Shown here in pieces: positions 7,017 to 14,007 of a DNA stretch of 54,842 nucleotides. The stretch comes from a virus. The notes beneath the pieces were generated by a model. The model ran no database searches. It was given only the letters and a program-made list of their open reading frames with translations, and had not been told where the DNA came from. How positions within the stretch are numbered: position 1 is the first letter of the stretch; every line of letters starts with the position of its first letter. Where the stretch lies: the IMG/VR virus record IMGVR_UViG_3300035691_000006, positions 1-54,842 of that record. One strand, written 5' to 3'. Both the position numbers and the translations under genes were made by a program.

Positions 7017-7877
7017 ATGGCCGGCCTGGACTGGATGGAACTCGACGTGGACTTCCACGACGACCCGAAGATCCGGGCCCTGTGCTCGCGCCTGCGCCAA
7101 CCGCTCGCGGACTCCTACGTCTCCCGGCTCTACGCCTACTGCTACAAGCACGTGCAGGACCGTTTCGACCCCGACGTCGCCCCCGAGACCATCGAGGGCG
7201 CGGCGAACTGGAAGGGGCGGAGAGGGGTCCTATTCGACGCCCTACACGCCGTCGGAGTCCTCGAGCGGGAGGCCGGGAAGGTCGTTGTGCATGGGGTCGC
7301 CGCCCGGCTCGCGCCGCACGTCGCGCGCAAGCTCGGGAACGCCATCCGCCAGAAGCGGCGCAGGGATAAGGTCGCGAAACTAATGGAGGCAGCGGCCGGC
7401 GTCACGGGTGACGTCACGGCGGCCGTCACTAGTGACGTCACGGGTGACGTCACGCCCGCTGTCACACCCCTACACGGACACGGACCAAACACGGACCACG
7501 TCGTTCTTACGAACGACGTCGCGCCCGTCGCTCCGATCCAGCCGCTCGGGGTCCACGTCCAGGGCAACCACCCCGACCTCGTTGCCGCCGTGAAGCGCGC
7601 CGCCGAGGCGGGGGTCGGGGTCGACATCGGGAAGCGGGCCGCGCTCTGGGGCGAAGCCGAGGGGCTAATCAAGATCCTCGGCGCCGACGCCGTGCATGCC
7701 GCGTGGGTCCAGGCCGCGAACAAGCGCGACGGGGATCGCGGCAGTGTCCCGCTCGCCTACCTCGTCCCTGTCGTTCGGTCGCTGGTGAAGCGCGGAACAG
7801 GCCCGCCCGCCCGCACCGCGACCGTCCCTGCCTCGCCGCCAACCGCATTCACCGGAGGAAAGCGTGTCTTCACCTGA
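7017..7877 (+). CDS. Replication initiation / replisome organiser protein
   Basis: 286 residues, starting directly after the methyltransferase stop. N-terminal 100 residues (WMELDVDFHDDPKIRAL, then a winged-helix-like LFDALHAVGVLE) match phage replication proteins that precede a helicase loader; the C-terminal part (LAYLVPVVRSLVKRG) fits too. Residues about 129-152 are a repetitive VTGDVTAAVTSDVTGDVT stretch encoded by a 12-bp-periodic DNA array, so the origin may lie inside the gene as in lambda O. It overlaps the DnaC-like gene by 14 bases. Confidence 0.7.
   Translation: MAGLDWMELDVDFHDDPKIRALCSRLRQPLADSYVSRLYAYCYKHVQDRFDPDVAPETIEGAANWKGRRGVLFDALHAVGVLEREAGKVVVHGVAARLAPHVARKLGNAIRQKRRRDKVAKLMEAAAGVTGDVTAAVTSDVTGDVTPAVTPLHGHGPNTDHVVLTNDVAPVAPIQPLGVHVQGNHPDLVAAVKRAAEAGVGVDIGKRAALWGEAEGLIKILGADAVHAAWVQAANKRDGDRGSVPLAYLVPVVRSLVKRGTGPPARTATVPASPPTAFTGGKRVFT
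7401..7465. repeat. 12-bp iteron-like array, candidate replication origin
   Basis: GTCAC recurs exactly every 12 bases at 7401, 7413, 7425, 7437, 7449 and 7461. Several units read GTCAC-NN-GTGAC, so the array also holds three TGACGTCAC elements (7409, 7433, 7445) and a perfect palindrome GTCACTAGTGAC (7425-7436). It encodes the VTxx repeat of the replication protein. Iterons inside the initiator gene are known from lambdoid phages. Origin function is inferred. Confidence 0.55.
7498..7519. repeat. 9-bp inverted repeat next to the iteron array
   Basis: ACGTCGTTC (7498-7506) pairs perfectly with GAACGACGT (7511-7519) around the loop TTAC. It follows a short run of ACGGAC-type direct repeats at about 7473-7497, 33 bases after the iterons. 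It could be part of the origin or a small hairpin in the message. Confidence 0.4.
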
Positions 7878-8577
7878 GACGTTCAAGCCGTCGTCGATCG
7901 TCGAGCGGATGCGTCGCGCTGCCGAGGAGCACGACCGGCGCATGGCGACCGACCCGAAGTACCGCGCCGATCAGGAGCAGGCGGAGCGGGAGACCCGGGA
8001 GCACGATGCGTGGCTCGCGCGGCTCGAGGCCGACCGCAAGCGCAAGGTGACCGAGGCCCGACGCGAGGCGGATGGCATCCCGCGCCGGCTGTGGTCACTG
8101 ATCGATGACCCGGCGAAGGTCGAGGACACGGCCGCCATCCAAGCCGTCAAGGCGTTCCTCGGAAGCGGGAAGACGTTTCTGGTCGTCGCGGGCGGAGTGG
8201 GGCCCGGCAAGACGGTCGCCGCCGCGTGGGCAGCCGAGTCGCGTCGCGGGATGTTCGTGAAGGCGATCGACCTGACGCGCACCGGGACCTACGACGAGGC
8301 GCGCTGGGATGAACTGCGCCGAGCCACGTTCCTCGCGATCGACGACCTGGGCACCGAGCCGCGCGACGAGAAGGGCTGGGCGGCCGCGAACTTCGAGGCG
8401 CTCCTCGATCACCGCTACGACTGGGAGCTCCCGACGGTGATGACGACCAACCTCGCCTTCGATGCGTTCCGAGCGCGCTACCTGACGGCGGACGGCGGGC
8501 GGCTCAACGATCGATTCCGCGAGGTGGGGGAGTTCGTCGAGATCACGGACCCGTCGCTACGGAAGAGCGGCTCATGA
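7864..8577 (+). CDS. DnaC-like helicase loader ATPase
   Basis: 237 residues from GTG behind GGAGGAAAG. AAA+ ATPase: Walker A GGVGPGKT (110-117), Walker B FLAIDDLG (156-163), sensor 1 in VMTTNL (about 193-198) and an arginine-finger region RLNDRFRE near the end. The charged N-terminal 70 residues would contact helicase or initiator. Paired with the upstream replication protein, it would load the host DnaB helicase at the phage origin, since no phage helicase or polymerase is encoded here. Confidence 0.88.
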   Translation: MSSPETFKPSSIVERMRRAAEEHDRRMATDPKYRADQEQAERETREHDAWLARLEADRKRKVTEARREADGIPRRLWSLIDDPAKVEDTAAIQAVKAFLGSGKTFLVVAGGVGPGKTVAAAWAAESRRGMFVKAIDLTRTGTYDEARWDELRRATFLAIDDLGTEPRDEKGWAAANFEALLDHRYDWELPTVMTTNLAFDAFRARYLTADGGRLNDRFREVGEFVEITDPSLRKSGS

Positions 8578-8801
8578 CCTCGGTCCGCGAAGACCTCGGC
8601 TACCTGCCCCAAGAGCCGAAGTTCCCCAAGCGTCCCCCCGAGGCCCGCTTCGAGGGCGTGAGGGACCTCGGGGACGAGGGCTGGGAAGCGTCGGTCCTGA
8701 AGCCGGACGGGCGCCGGGTGTGGCTCTACGCATCGACGAGGATGGAAGCGATCAACCGCGCCCGGAACTACGCCGCGGCGCTGAACGGAGGGGCGAAGTG
8801 A
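8574..8801 (+). CDS. Small protein of unknown function
   Basis: 75 residues, ATGA overlap. A short beta-type core (EGWEASVLKPDGRRVWLYAS) followed by a helix (MEAINRARNYAAAL). Reads like a small single-domain protein, unassigned. Translationally coupled to the helicase loader. Confidence 0.65.
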   Translation: MTSVREDLGYLPQEPKFPKRPPEARFEGVRDLGDEGWEASVLKPDGRRVWLYASTRMEAINRARNYAAALNGGAK

Positions 8802-9124
8802 GCGAGACCAAGCACAGCCCTGAGCCTGCCGATGACGGCGCGTTCTCGGACATGACCTGCTACGCCTGCGGCGGCAAGCCCGTGAACACGCTGGTCGGCT
8901 ACTGCGACACGCACGTCCCGGCGGACGGCGAGGCCCGGCGGATCGCGGCGGCGCTCGCGGCCGTCGAGGGCATCCCGACCGAGGCCCTTGAAGCCGGGGC
9001 GCTGGCGAAGGCGCTGGACCTGGCGCAGCGGTACGTCGCCCTCCTGCACAGCGACTACTGCGGGCGCACGTGCCGATGCGGCGAGGAGCGCGCCGCCCTC
9101 CGCTCCGTCGGGAGGCTCAAGTGA
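8798..9124 (+). CDS. Small zinc-finger protein
   Basis: 108 residues, GTGA overlap. One CxxC (CYACGG) with a later CDTH forms a likely zinc knuckle near residues 22-41, and a second Cys cluster (CGRTCRCG) lies near the C-terminus. The stretch between is helical. Function unknown; first of three consecutive small CxxC proteins. Confidence 0.65.
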   Translation: MSETKHSPEPADDGAFSDMTCYACGGKPVNTLVGYCDTHVPADGEARRIAAALAAVEGIPTEALEAGALAKALDLAQRYVALLHSDYCGRTCRCGEERAALRSVGRLK

Positions 9125-9345
9125 GCGACGGCAAGCATCCCGTCCCCTGCGAAGCCTGCGGGACGAACACCTACCGGAAGGCAGGCATCTGCTGGTCCTG
9201 TGACGGCGAGCGGGAGGCGAAGCTGCCGCTTCCGGGAGACCTTCCCGACGCCTACCTGATCCGGTGCGCTCAGGAGCTGCTGCGCCGGCACAACGAGCGG
9301 CACGCGCTCCTGACTCAACTCGGCGTCAAGGCGGAGGCGGCATGA
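9121..9345 (+). CDS. Small zinc-ribbon protein
   Basis: 74 residues, GTGA overlap. CEACG (about 11-15) and CWSC (about 26-29) form a four-Cys zinc ribbon, followed by a helical C-terminal half (YLIRCAQELLRRHNERH). Unknown role. Confidence 0.65.
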   Translation: MSDGKHPVPCEACGTNTYRKAGICWSCDGEREAKLPLPGDLPDAYLIRCAQELLRRHNERHALLTQLGVKAEAA

Positions 9346-9590
9346 ACGACTCTCCCGAGGCCCTCGCGGTGGCGATGGTGGCGCACCGCTTCGCCGACGA
9401 GGACGCGGCGCGCCGGCGCTGGCTCGACGACAAGCTCCTCGCCGAGCGGGTGGACGAGGTGGAGATCCCCCGCATGCGCCCGAGGTGCAAGCGCGGGCAC
9501 AACGACTGGGTCGTGATGAGCGGCGCTCGTCGCTGCCGCACCTGTCACCGGCTGGCGATGGTGGCGAGCCGAGCGCGGAGGGGACTGTGA
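9342..9590 (+). CDS. Small protein with CxxxH...CxxCH zinc site
   Basis: 82 residues, ATGA overlap. Helical N-terminus, then CKRGH and CRTCH about 17 residues apart, which resembles the metal site of HNH-associated zinc fingers but without an HNH core. Basic C-terminus. Possible DNA-binding protein, unproven. Confidence 0.65.
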   Translation: MNDSPEALAVAMVAHRFADEDAARRRWLDDKLLAERVDEVEIPRMRPRCKRGHNDWVVMSGARRCRTCHRLAMVASRARRGL

Positions 9591-9739
9591 GCTTCTACGG
9601 AGAGGCGGTCGTGCTCGGGGTCTGCGTCTTTGGAGCGCCGGCGTTCATAGACGCTCACCACCCCGGGATGGCTGCTCTGCTCGCGGTGGTGGGCGCCTTC
9701 ATCATCGGCCACATGCTCGGGCACTGGGAGAAAACGTGA
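9587..9739 (+). CDS. 50-residue membrane protein
   Basis: GTG at 9587 overlaps the previous stop. Two hydrophobic segments (AVVLGVCVFGAPAFI and MAALLAVVGAFIIGHMLG) separated by a short polar turn. Small two-helix membrane protein of unknown function. Confidence 0.6.
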   Translation: MSFYGEAVVLGVCVFGAPAFIDAHHPGMAALLAVVGAFIIGHMLGHWEKT

Positions 9740-9795
9740 GCCCCGCCCCCTCCTACGCCGCGGCCCGGTTCGTCGTGCCTAGGAGAACTTCATGA
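9736..9795 (+). CDS. 19-residue coupling micro-ORF
   Basis: GTG at 9736 overlaps the TGA of the membrane protein, and TGA at 9793-9795 overlaps the ATG of the next gene. The product starts VSPAPSYAAARFVVP. It bridges an otherwise uncoded 52-base gap and may serve only to carry ribosomes to the next start. Could be chance. Confidence 0.3.
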   Translation: MSPAPSYAAARFVVPRRTS

Positions 9796-10703
9796 GCGCG
9801 AAGTGCTCGGACGCGGACGTCATCAAGGCCTACGAGGAGACCAAGAACGTCTGGAGGGCCGGCGAGATGCTCGGAATCTCCGGCCAGGGAGTAGCGAGGA
9901 GACTCAAGGGGCTAGGAATCACGGCGACGGGGAACGGCAGGCCTTGGACGGAATCCGACTCCGAGGTGCTGCGCCGGGAGTACCTAATTCACCGAGATGC
10001 GGGCCAGCTCGTGCTGTTGGCGGGCAGGCTCGGACGCACCAGGCACTTCATCTGCCGCCAGGCGCGCGCCCTAGGCCTGACGGACGTCAAGCACGGAAGG
10101 CGCTACGGCGCCGTGTGGAAGTACATGGAGGAACCTGTCGCGGCCGGGATCTTCGCGGCCTTCAAGGCCTCGTCCCTGGGCCTCGGCAAGTTCTGCAAGA
10201 AGCACGGCTACGACGACCTGGGCTTCGCTCGGGCGATGAAGCGGTTCTTTGCCGACGAGTGGGAGCACGTCATCGAAGCCAAGGTCCCCAAACAGTCGAT
10301 GTATCGGGTGGGCCGTGCGTTCGAGTACCGCACCAGGGACTACCTGAAATCGATCGGCTACATCGTGATGCGGTCTCCGGGGTCACGGTCACCCGTGGAT
10401 CTCGTGGCCATCAAGCGCGGAGGTGTGCTGCTCGTTCAGTGCAAGCGCGGCGGAGCTCTGCCTGTCGGTGAGTGGAATGCTCTCTACCGGATGGCGACTT
10501 CCTCGGGCTCTGTTCCCGTGATGGCCCGGATGCCCGAGGCATCGACTCGGGGAATCGAGTTCTTCCTGATGACCGGGGAGAAGAGCGGGTTACGCAAGGC
10601 GCAGCCGATGGTTCCGTTCGACCCAGCAGTGCAGCCGTACCCAGAGCCGGAGGCGTGCAACTGGGTGGACGCGGTTGAGCAGGAGGAGGCGAGGAAGCCA
10701 TGA
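9792..10703 (+). CDS. HTH plus Hjc-type PD-(D/E)xK nuclease
   Basis: 303 residues behind AGGAGAA. Two DNA-binding segments come first: an HTH-like VWRAGEMLGISGQGVARRL (about 20-38) and a Myb/SANT-like block beginning WTESDSEVLRREY (about 52-96). The nuclease core follows: Glu178 in GRAFEYRTRDYL, GYIVMRSPGSRSPVD with Asp203, and LLVQCKRGG with Gln216 and Lys218, the pattern of archaeal Hjc Holliday-junction resolvases. It could be the phage resolvase or a PD-(D/E)xK homing nuclease; the N-terminal DNA-binding part favours site recognition. The surrounding genes are very small, so it stands out. Confidence 0.7.
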   Translation: MSAKCSDADVIKAYEETKNVWRAGEMLGISGQGVARRLKGLGITATGNGRPWTESDSEVLRREYLIHRDAGQLVLLAGRLGRTRHFICRQARALGLTDVKHGRRYGAVWKYMEEPVAAGIFAAFKASSLGLGKFCKKHGYDDLGFARAMKRFFADEWEHVIEAKVPKQSMYRVGRAFEYRTRDYLKSIGYIVMRSPGSRSPVDLVAIKRGGVLLVQCKRGGALPVGEWNALYRMATSSGSVPVMARMPEASTRGIEFFLMTGEKSGLRKAQPMVPFDPAVQPYPEPEACNWVDAVEQEEARKP

Positions 10704-11110
10704 GGGTCTACGTTGCAGGGCGCTGGACGCGCAAGGACGAGGTGCGGTCGGTCCAGCGGATGCTCCGCGAGGCGGGGCACGAGATCACGCACGACTGGAC
10801 GAGGGCGGACGATCCGCCGGCCGGCTGGAGCCAGGAGCGCGTGCGGGGCTACCTCGCGCAGCAGGCGTTCGAGGACTACATGGGCGTTCTCGCCGCGGAG
10901 GCCGTCGTAATCCTCGACGACCCCACGGGCCGTGGCCTCTACGTGGAACTCGGGATCGCCCTCGGCGAGACGGAGCACCCGAAGCGGATCGTGGTCGTGG
11001 GCCCGACGCGCGAGGTCGGGGCCTGCGTCTTCTACTTCCTGCCCAACATCGAGTACGTGAACGCGCCGTCTCAGGCCGTCGCGACGCTCGGCCGTTCGGA
11101 GGCCGCGTGA
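10700..11110 (+). CDS. Nucleoside 2-deoxyribosyltransferase-like protein
   Basis: 136 residues, ATGA overlap. Starts MRVYVAGRWTRKDEVR, has AEAVVILDDPTGRGLYVELGIALG in the middle (Glu of VELG matches the catalytic Glu of the family) and RIVVVGP after it: a Rossmann-like fold shared by deoxyribosyltransferases and TIR-like domains. May handle nucleotides for phage DNA or act on NAD-type substrates. Function unproven. Confidence 0.7.
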   Translation: MRVYVAGRWTRKDEVRSVQRMLREAGHEITHDWTRADDPPAGWSQERVRGYLAQQAFEDYMGVLAAEAVVILDDPTGRGLYVELGIALGETEHPKRIVVVGPTREVGACVFYFLPNIEYVNAPSQAVATLGRSEAA

Positions 11111-11406
11111 AGCGCAACGTGATCGCAGAGGCGGACCAGATCATCAACTCCGACCGTCCGAGCAAGTACGGCACGGTCACGGACTCGTTCTCCCGCATCG
11201 CCGCGGCGTTCAACGCGATGCGGCCCCACGGCGGACCCTTCACCGCCGAGGACGTGGCCCGCCTGCTCGTGTGCATGAAACTCGTGCGCGACGGGTACTC
11301 GCCGAGCAACCCCGACCACGTCACCGACGCGATCGGCTACCTCGGCCTGCTCGACCAGCTCAGGCAGGCGGCGACTTCATCCACGGGGGAGGAGAGCAAG
11401 TCATGA
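11107..11406 (+). CDS. DUF6378-like protein
   Basis: 99 residues, GTGA overlap. Has the pattern ADQIINSDRPSKYGTVTDSF, RIAAAFNAM, FTAEDVARLLVCMKLVRDG and DHVTDAIGYLGLL, seen in phage proteins carrying DUF6378. All helical; biochemical role unknown. Sits beside the deoxyribosyltransferase-like gene, so a nucleotide-related role is possible. Confidence 0.7.
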   Translation: MKRNVIAEADQIINSDRPSKYGTVTDSFSRIAAAFNAMRPHGGPFTAEDVARLLVCMKLVRDGYSPSNPDHVTDAIGYLGLLDQLRQAATSSTGEESKS

Positions 11407-11690
11407 GGTTTCCGCTGGACGACGTGTCAGAGCGTCTCGCCGCGAACGAGCGGAGGCGCGCCGCCAACGCCCGGGGGCAAGAGGTACTCGACGCGTTCCA
11501 AGCCGATGCGGTGCGTCACGCCGAGCAGGGCGTCCCGCTCAACCTCTACTTCGTGAGGCGGGACGACATGGACGCGATCGAGGCCATGGTTGGGCCCGAC
11601 GACCGGCCGTTGATTGCGAAGCCGGTTCGTTTCTTCGGTCCCCTCGGCGAGTGCGAGGTCCGCGTGCTGAGGGAGGGGGCCAAGCGATGA
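11403..11690 (+). CDS. Small protein of unknown function
   Basis: 95 residues, ATGA overlap. Charged helical N-terminal half (VSERLAANERRRAANARGQ), then a beta-like half (LNLYFVRRDDMDAIEAMVG). No family recognised. Confidence 0.6.
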   Translation: MRFPLDDVSERLAANERRRAANARGQEVLDAFQADAVRHAEQGVPLNLYFVRRDDMDAIEAMVGPDDRPLIAKPVRFFGPLGECEVRVLREGAKR

Positions 11691-11887
11691 GCAACTACCA
11701 GCGGTCGTACGAAATCCTATGGGATGCCCGGAAGGCCCCGACCCCAGAGCATCCCAATGGCTGCACGGTCGCCCCTGGCGGTGATCTGGGGCCGTGCTGG
11801 GAGTGCATGCACTGCCATGACGAGGCCTTCAAGATCGAGGCCCGACTCGATGCCGAGGCAGTGGAGCAGAAGGGAACCAGGCGATGA
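11687..11887 (+). CDS. Small Cys-rich protein
   Basis: 66 residues, ATGA overlap. Cysteines in CTVAPGGDLGPCWECMHCHDE suggest one zinc site in the middle third. Unknown role. Confidence 0.6.
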   Translation: MSNYQRSYEILWDARKAPTPEHPNGCTVAPGGDLGPCWECMHCHDEAFKIEARLDAEAVEQKGTRR

Positions 11888-11955
11888 GCGACCTCGCTTT
11901 CTGGGCGGCCACCGCGGCCGTCTGCGCAGTCGTCTGGGTCGTCGCGGGGATGTAG
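11884..11955 (+). CDS. 23-residue single-pass membrane micro-protein
   Basis: ATG at 11884 overlaps the previous stop. The whole product is MSDLAFWAATAAVCAVVWVVAGM in two parts: a short polar start and one hydrophobic helix. Too short for usual gene finding, but the coupling and the transmembrane character support it. Confidence 0.5.
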   Translation: MSDLAFWAATAAVCAVVWVVAGM

Positions 11956-12038
11956 GGCGCCAGCAGTGGGGCGCAGGGCGTGGCGGCGTCCGGGGGCTAT
12001 CACGGCCCCGGCGCCGAAAGGAGCGAAAGGGAGGGCAC

Positions 12039-12368
12039 ATGGTCGATCCGGTCGAGATGGACGAGGCGGGGGAGCATGTCGCCCTCCTCGGGATCCAGGG
12101 CAAACGCACCCCCCGAGAGCGGGTGCTCGAGGCGGCGATCGGGCTCGTCGACTGCGACGCGGACGACCCCGTCGCCTACCGCCGAGCCTGGGAGTGCTTC
12201 CGGCGAGCCGCCATCGCCTGGCTCGCGGCGACCGAGGGAGGCCGGGGCCGGGTCCGGGCGGAGTTCCGGCTGCGGCATCCCAGCGCCCTGAGCCACTGCC
12301 GGTCCCGTCCGGTTCCCAAGGAGCAATTCGCGTTCGGGTTCTGCGCTTCCGCCTCGCCGCGTTCCTGA
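12039..12368 (+). CDS. Protein of unknown function upstream of terminase
   Basis: 109 residues from ATG 12039 behind GGGAGGG. Helical centre (RERVLEAAIGLVDC, then VAYRRAWECFRRAAIAWLAA), basic C-terminus. The upstream gap 11956-12038 is GC-rich with no clear signal. Confidence 0.55.
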   Translation: MVDPVEMDEAGEHVALLGIQGKRTPRERVLEAAIGLVDCDADDPVAYRRAWECFRRAAIAWLAATEGGRGRVRAEFRLRHPSALSHCRSRPVPKEQFAFGFCASASPRS

Positions 12369-12378
12369 AGTAGCCCCG

Positions 12379-12420
12379 ATGCAACGGACCCCGGGACGCC
12401 CTTTAGTCTGCGGGTCGTGA
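12379..12420 (+). other. 13-codon ORF overlapping the terminase start
   Basis: ATG at 12379 opens a 13-residue frame whose TGA (12418-12420) overlaps the GTG of the terminase gene, which itself lacks a ribosome binding site. Matches the stop-start pattern seen elsewhere in the genome, but chance is quite possible. Confidence 0.25.
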
Positions 12421-12992
12421 CGGACCTTAGCAACGGGCGACCGGCACAGGACGACGACGGACTGACCCCGCGCCAGCGGGCGTTCATCGTTGAATTTCTC
12501 AAGGATCGCAACGGAACCCAGGCGGCAATCCGCGCCGGGTTCGCCCCCAAGAGCGCTGCGGTCGCTGCATCGCGTTTGCTGAGACACGCTAAGGTCAAGG
12601 CCTTCCTCGCGGCTCGGGTTGCTAAGGTCGAGCGCGAAGCGATGGAAGTGAGCGCCGAGCGGACCCTCCTCGAGCTCGCGCGCCTCGCCTACGTCGACCC
12701 CGGCCAGTTCTATGACGAGAAGGGCCACCTTCGGCTCGTCCACGACATTCCCGAGGACGCCCGCAGGGCGCTTCACGGGATGGAGACCTTCGAAGAATTC
12801 GAGGGCTTCGGTGAGGAGCGCACGAAGGCCGGCGACGTCCGCAAGGTGCGTTGGCACGACAAGCGCGCCGCCCTCGCCGACCTCGCCAAGATCCAGGGGC
12901 TCTTGCGCGAGAAGGTCGAGGTCGGGGGCCCGAACGGCGGCCCTTTGGTCGTCGAGATTCGCGACCTAGCCAAAGAGCCGGAGGAGTCCTGA
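12417..12992 (+). CDS. terS: Terminase small subunit
   Basis: 191 residues from GTG. The N-terminal HTH region DGLTPRQRAFIVEFLKDRNG, TQAAIRAGF and SAAVAASRLLRHAKVKAFL is the classic Terminase_2 (P22/SPP1-type small subunit) pattern. Helical oligomerisation core and a C-terminal tail (VEIRDLAKE) follow. It recognises the packaging site and hands DNA to the large subunit. The large subunit gene is about 2 kb away, separated by nine small genes, which is unusual since the two are generally adjacent. Confidence 0.9.
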   Translation: MTDLSNGRPAQDDDGLTPRQRAFIVEFLKDRNGTQAAIRAGFAPKSAAVAASRLLRHAKVKAFLAARVAKVEREAMEVSAERTLLELARLAYVDPGQFYDEKGHLRLVHDIPEDARRALHGMETFEEFEGFGEERTKAGDVRKVRWHDKRAALADLAKIQGLLREKVEVGGPNGGPLVVEIRDLAKEPEES

Positions 12993-13180
12993 TGCCCGCC
13001 CGTTCGCAGGCCCAATTCCGAGCCATGCAGGCCGCCGCACACGGCGAGAGCACCCTCGGCATCCCGCAGTCGGTTGGCAAGGAGTTCGCTGACGCGACGC
13101 TGAACCCAAAGGCGTTGCCGCCCAAGAAGCGCAGCCCGCTCTCGGAAGCCATGAGGCGCCGCAAGGCGCAGGAGGAGTAG
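12992..13180 (+). CDS. Small basic protein, SPLSEAMRRRK motif
   Basis: 62 residues starting inside the TGATG junction with terS. N-terminal block SQAQFRAMQAAAHGEST is typical of small phage structural-region proteins with a QARFMRA-like start. C-terminus KKRSPLSEAMRRRKAQ matches the next two genes. Confidence 0.65.
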   Translation: MPARSQAQFRAMQAAAHGESTLGIPQSVGKEFADATLNPKALPPKKRSPLSEAMRRRKAQEE

Positions 13181-13363
13181 ATGCCCGTTCCCCCGAAGTT
13201 TCCGATCCGCCGCCGTCCCCTTCCTCCGACGGAGCCCGAGGGCGAGGAGACCGTCGCCCACGAGCAGGGCGAGACCCCTGCCTTCGAGAAGACCGAGGAC
13301 GTGAAGCCGAAGGGCAAGAAGGCCTCTCCGCTGGCCGACGCGATGCGCCGGCGCAAGCGGTAA
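13181..13363 (+). CDS. Small basic protein, SPLADAMRRRK motif
   Basis: 60 residues, starts on the base after the previous stop. Disordered-looking Pro/Glu-rich body ending KKASPLADAMRRRKR. The same C-terminal motif as the neighbour suggests a shared binding partner. Confidence 0.65.
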   Translation: MPVPPKFPIRRRPLPPTEPEGEETVAHEQGETPAFEKTEDVKPKGKKASPLADAMRRRKR

Positions 13364-13388
13364 CGCAGCACCCACCCAGGAGAGAACC

Positions 13389-13568
13389 ATGGCCAAGCCC
13401 AGTCCCATCTCAGAGGCGATCAAGGCGATTCCGGCGCGTCCGCCCAAGGAGACCCTTCCCTGCGGCCACACCAAGTCCCAGGCCGCGTGGCTCGGCTGCA
13501 CCGAGGACGAGTGCCGGCCCCAGGACGCGATGATTTCCCGGCAGTACGCCGCCCAGCAGGAGCGCTGA
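13389..13568 (+). CDS. Small protein with SPISEAI motif and Cys/His site
   Basis: 59 residues behind AGGAGAGAACC. Opens MAKPSPISEAIKAIPARP, a motif like those of the two preceding genes but placed at the N-terminus. CGHTKSQAAWLGC and a further Cys may bind metal. Ends in an ATG overlap (TGATG). Confidence 0.65.
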   Translation: MAKPSPISEAIKAIPARPPKETLPCGHTKSQAAWLGCTEDECRPQDAMISRQYAAQQER

Positions 13569-13756
13569 TGTGCGCCCCCGTGCTGAAGATCGGAGACGTG
13601 GTGTGGCTTCGGTCGTCCGACGAGGGGCCGCGCATGACGGTGATCGGGCTAGTCACCAAGGACACAGCACCGGTGGCGTGGTTCGACAACGACAACCGTC
13701 TCAACACGGCCCTGCTTGCGGTCGAGGCGCTCGAGGTTGACGAGGAGATCCGCTAA
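13568..13756 (+). CDS. DUF2158/YodC-like small beta protein
   Basis: 62 residues. Pattern KIGDVVWLRSSDEGPRMTV, then VAWFDNDNRLN and LEALEV is close to the DUF2158 (YodC) small beta-barrel family. Function of that family is unknown. Family assignment from pattern memory. Confidence 0.6.
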   Translation: MCAPVLKIGDVVWLRSSDEGPRMTVIGLVTKDTAPVAWFDNDNRLNTALLAVEALEVDEEIR

Positions 13757-14007
13757 TGCCCGTCACCACCCAGGACGAGCATGAGCGCGACAGGCAGGAG
13801 CGGCACTACCACGCCGCGATGGCGAGGCTCACCGAGGCCCGTGGCCACCTGAACCTCGCCCAGGCCCACGCCCTCGCGGCGAAGGACTGCCCGAAGGGCT
13901 GCGGGTGCTCGGGGTGCGTCTCGACGCGGGCCGAGGTCGAGCACCAGCGGATGATCAAGGCGATCCGGGCCAAGGCGGCGCCGCGGGCGAACGGGAGGGC
14001 GGCGTGA
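13756..14007 (+). CDS. Small helical protein with Cys cluster
   Basis: 83 residues, TAATG overlap. A long helix (RHYHAAMARLTEARGHLNLA) is followed by CPKGCGCSGC and another basic helix. The compact Cys cluster could bind one zinc. Unknown role. Confidence 0.6.
   Translation: MPVTTQDEHERDRQERHYHAAMARLTEARGHLNLAQAHALAAKDCPKGCGCSGCVSTRAEVEHQRMIKAIRAKAAPRANGRAA

Noticed and set aside
7401-7465. CRISPR array
   Set aside because: Units are 12 bases with no unique spacers, in frame inside a gene.
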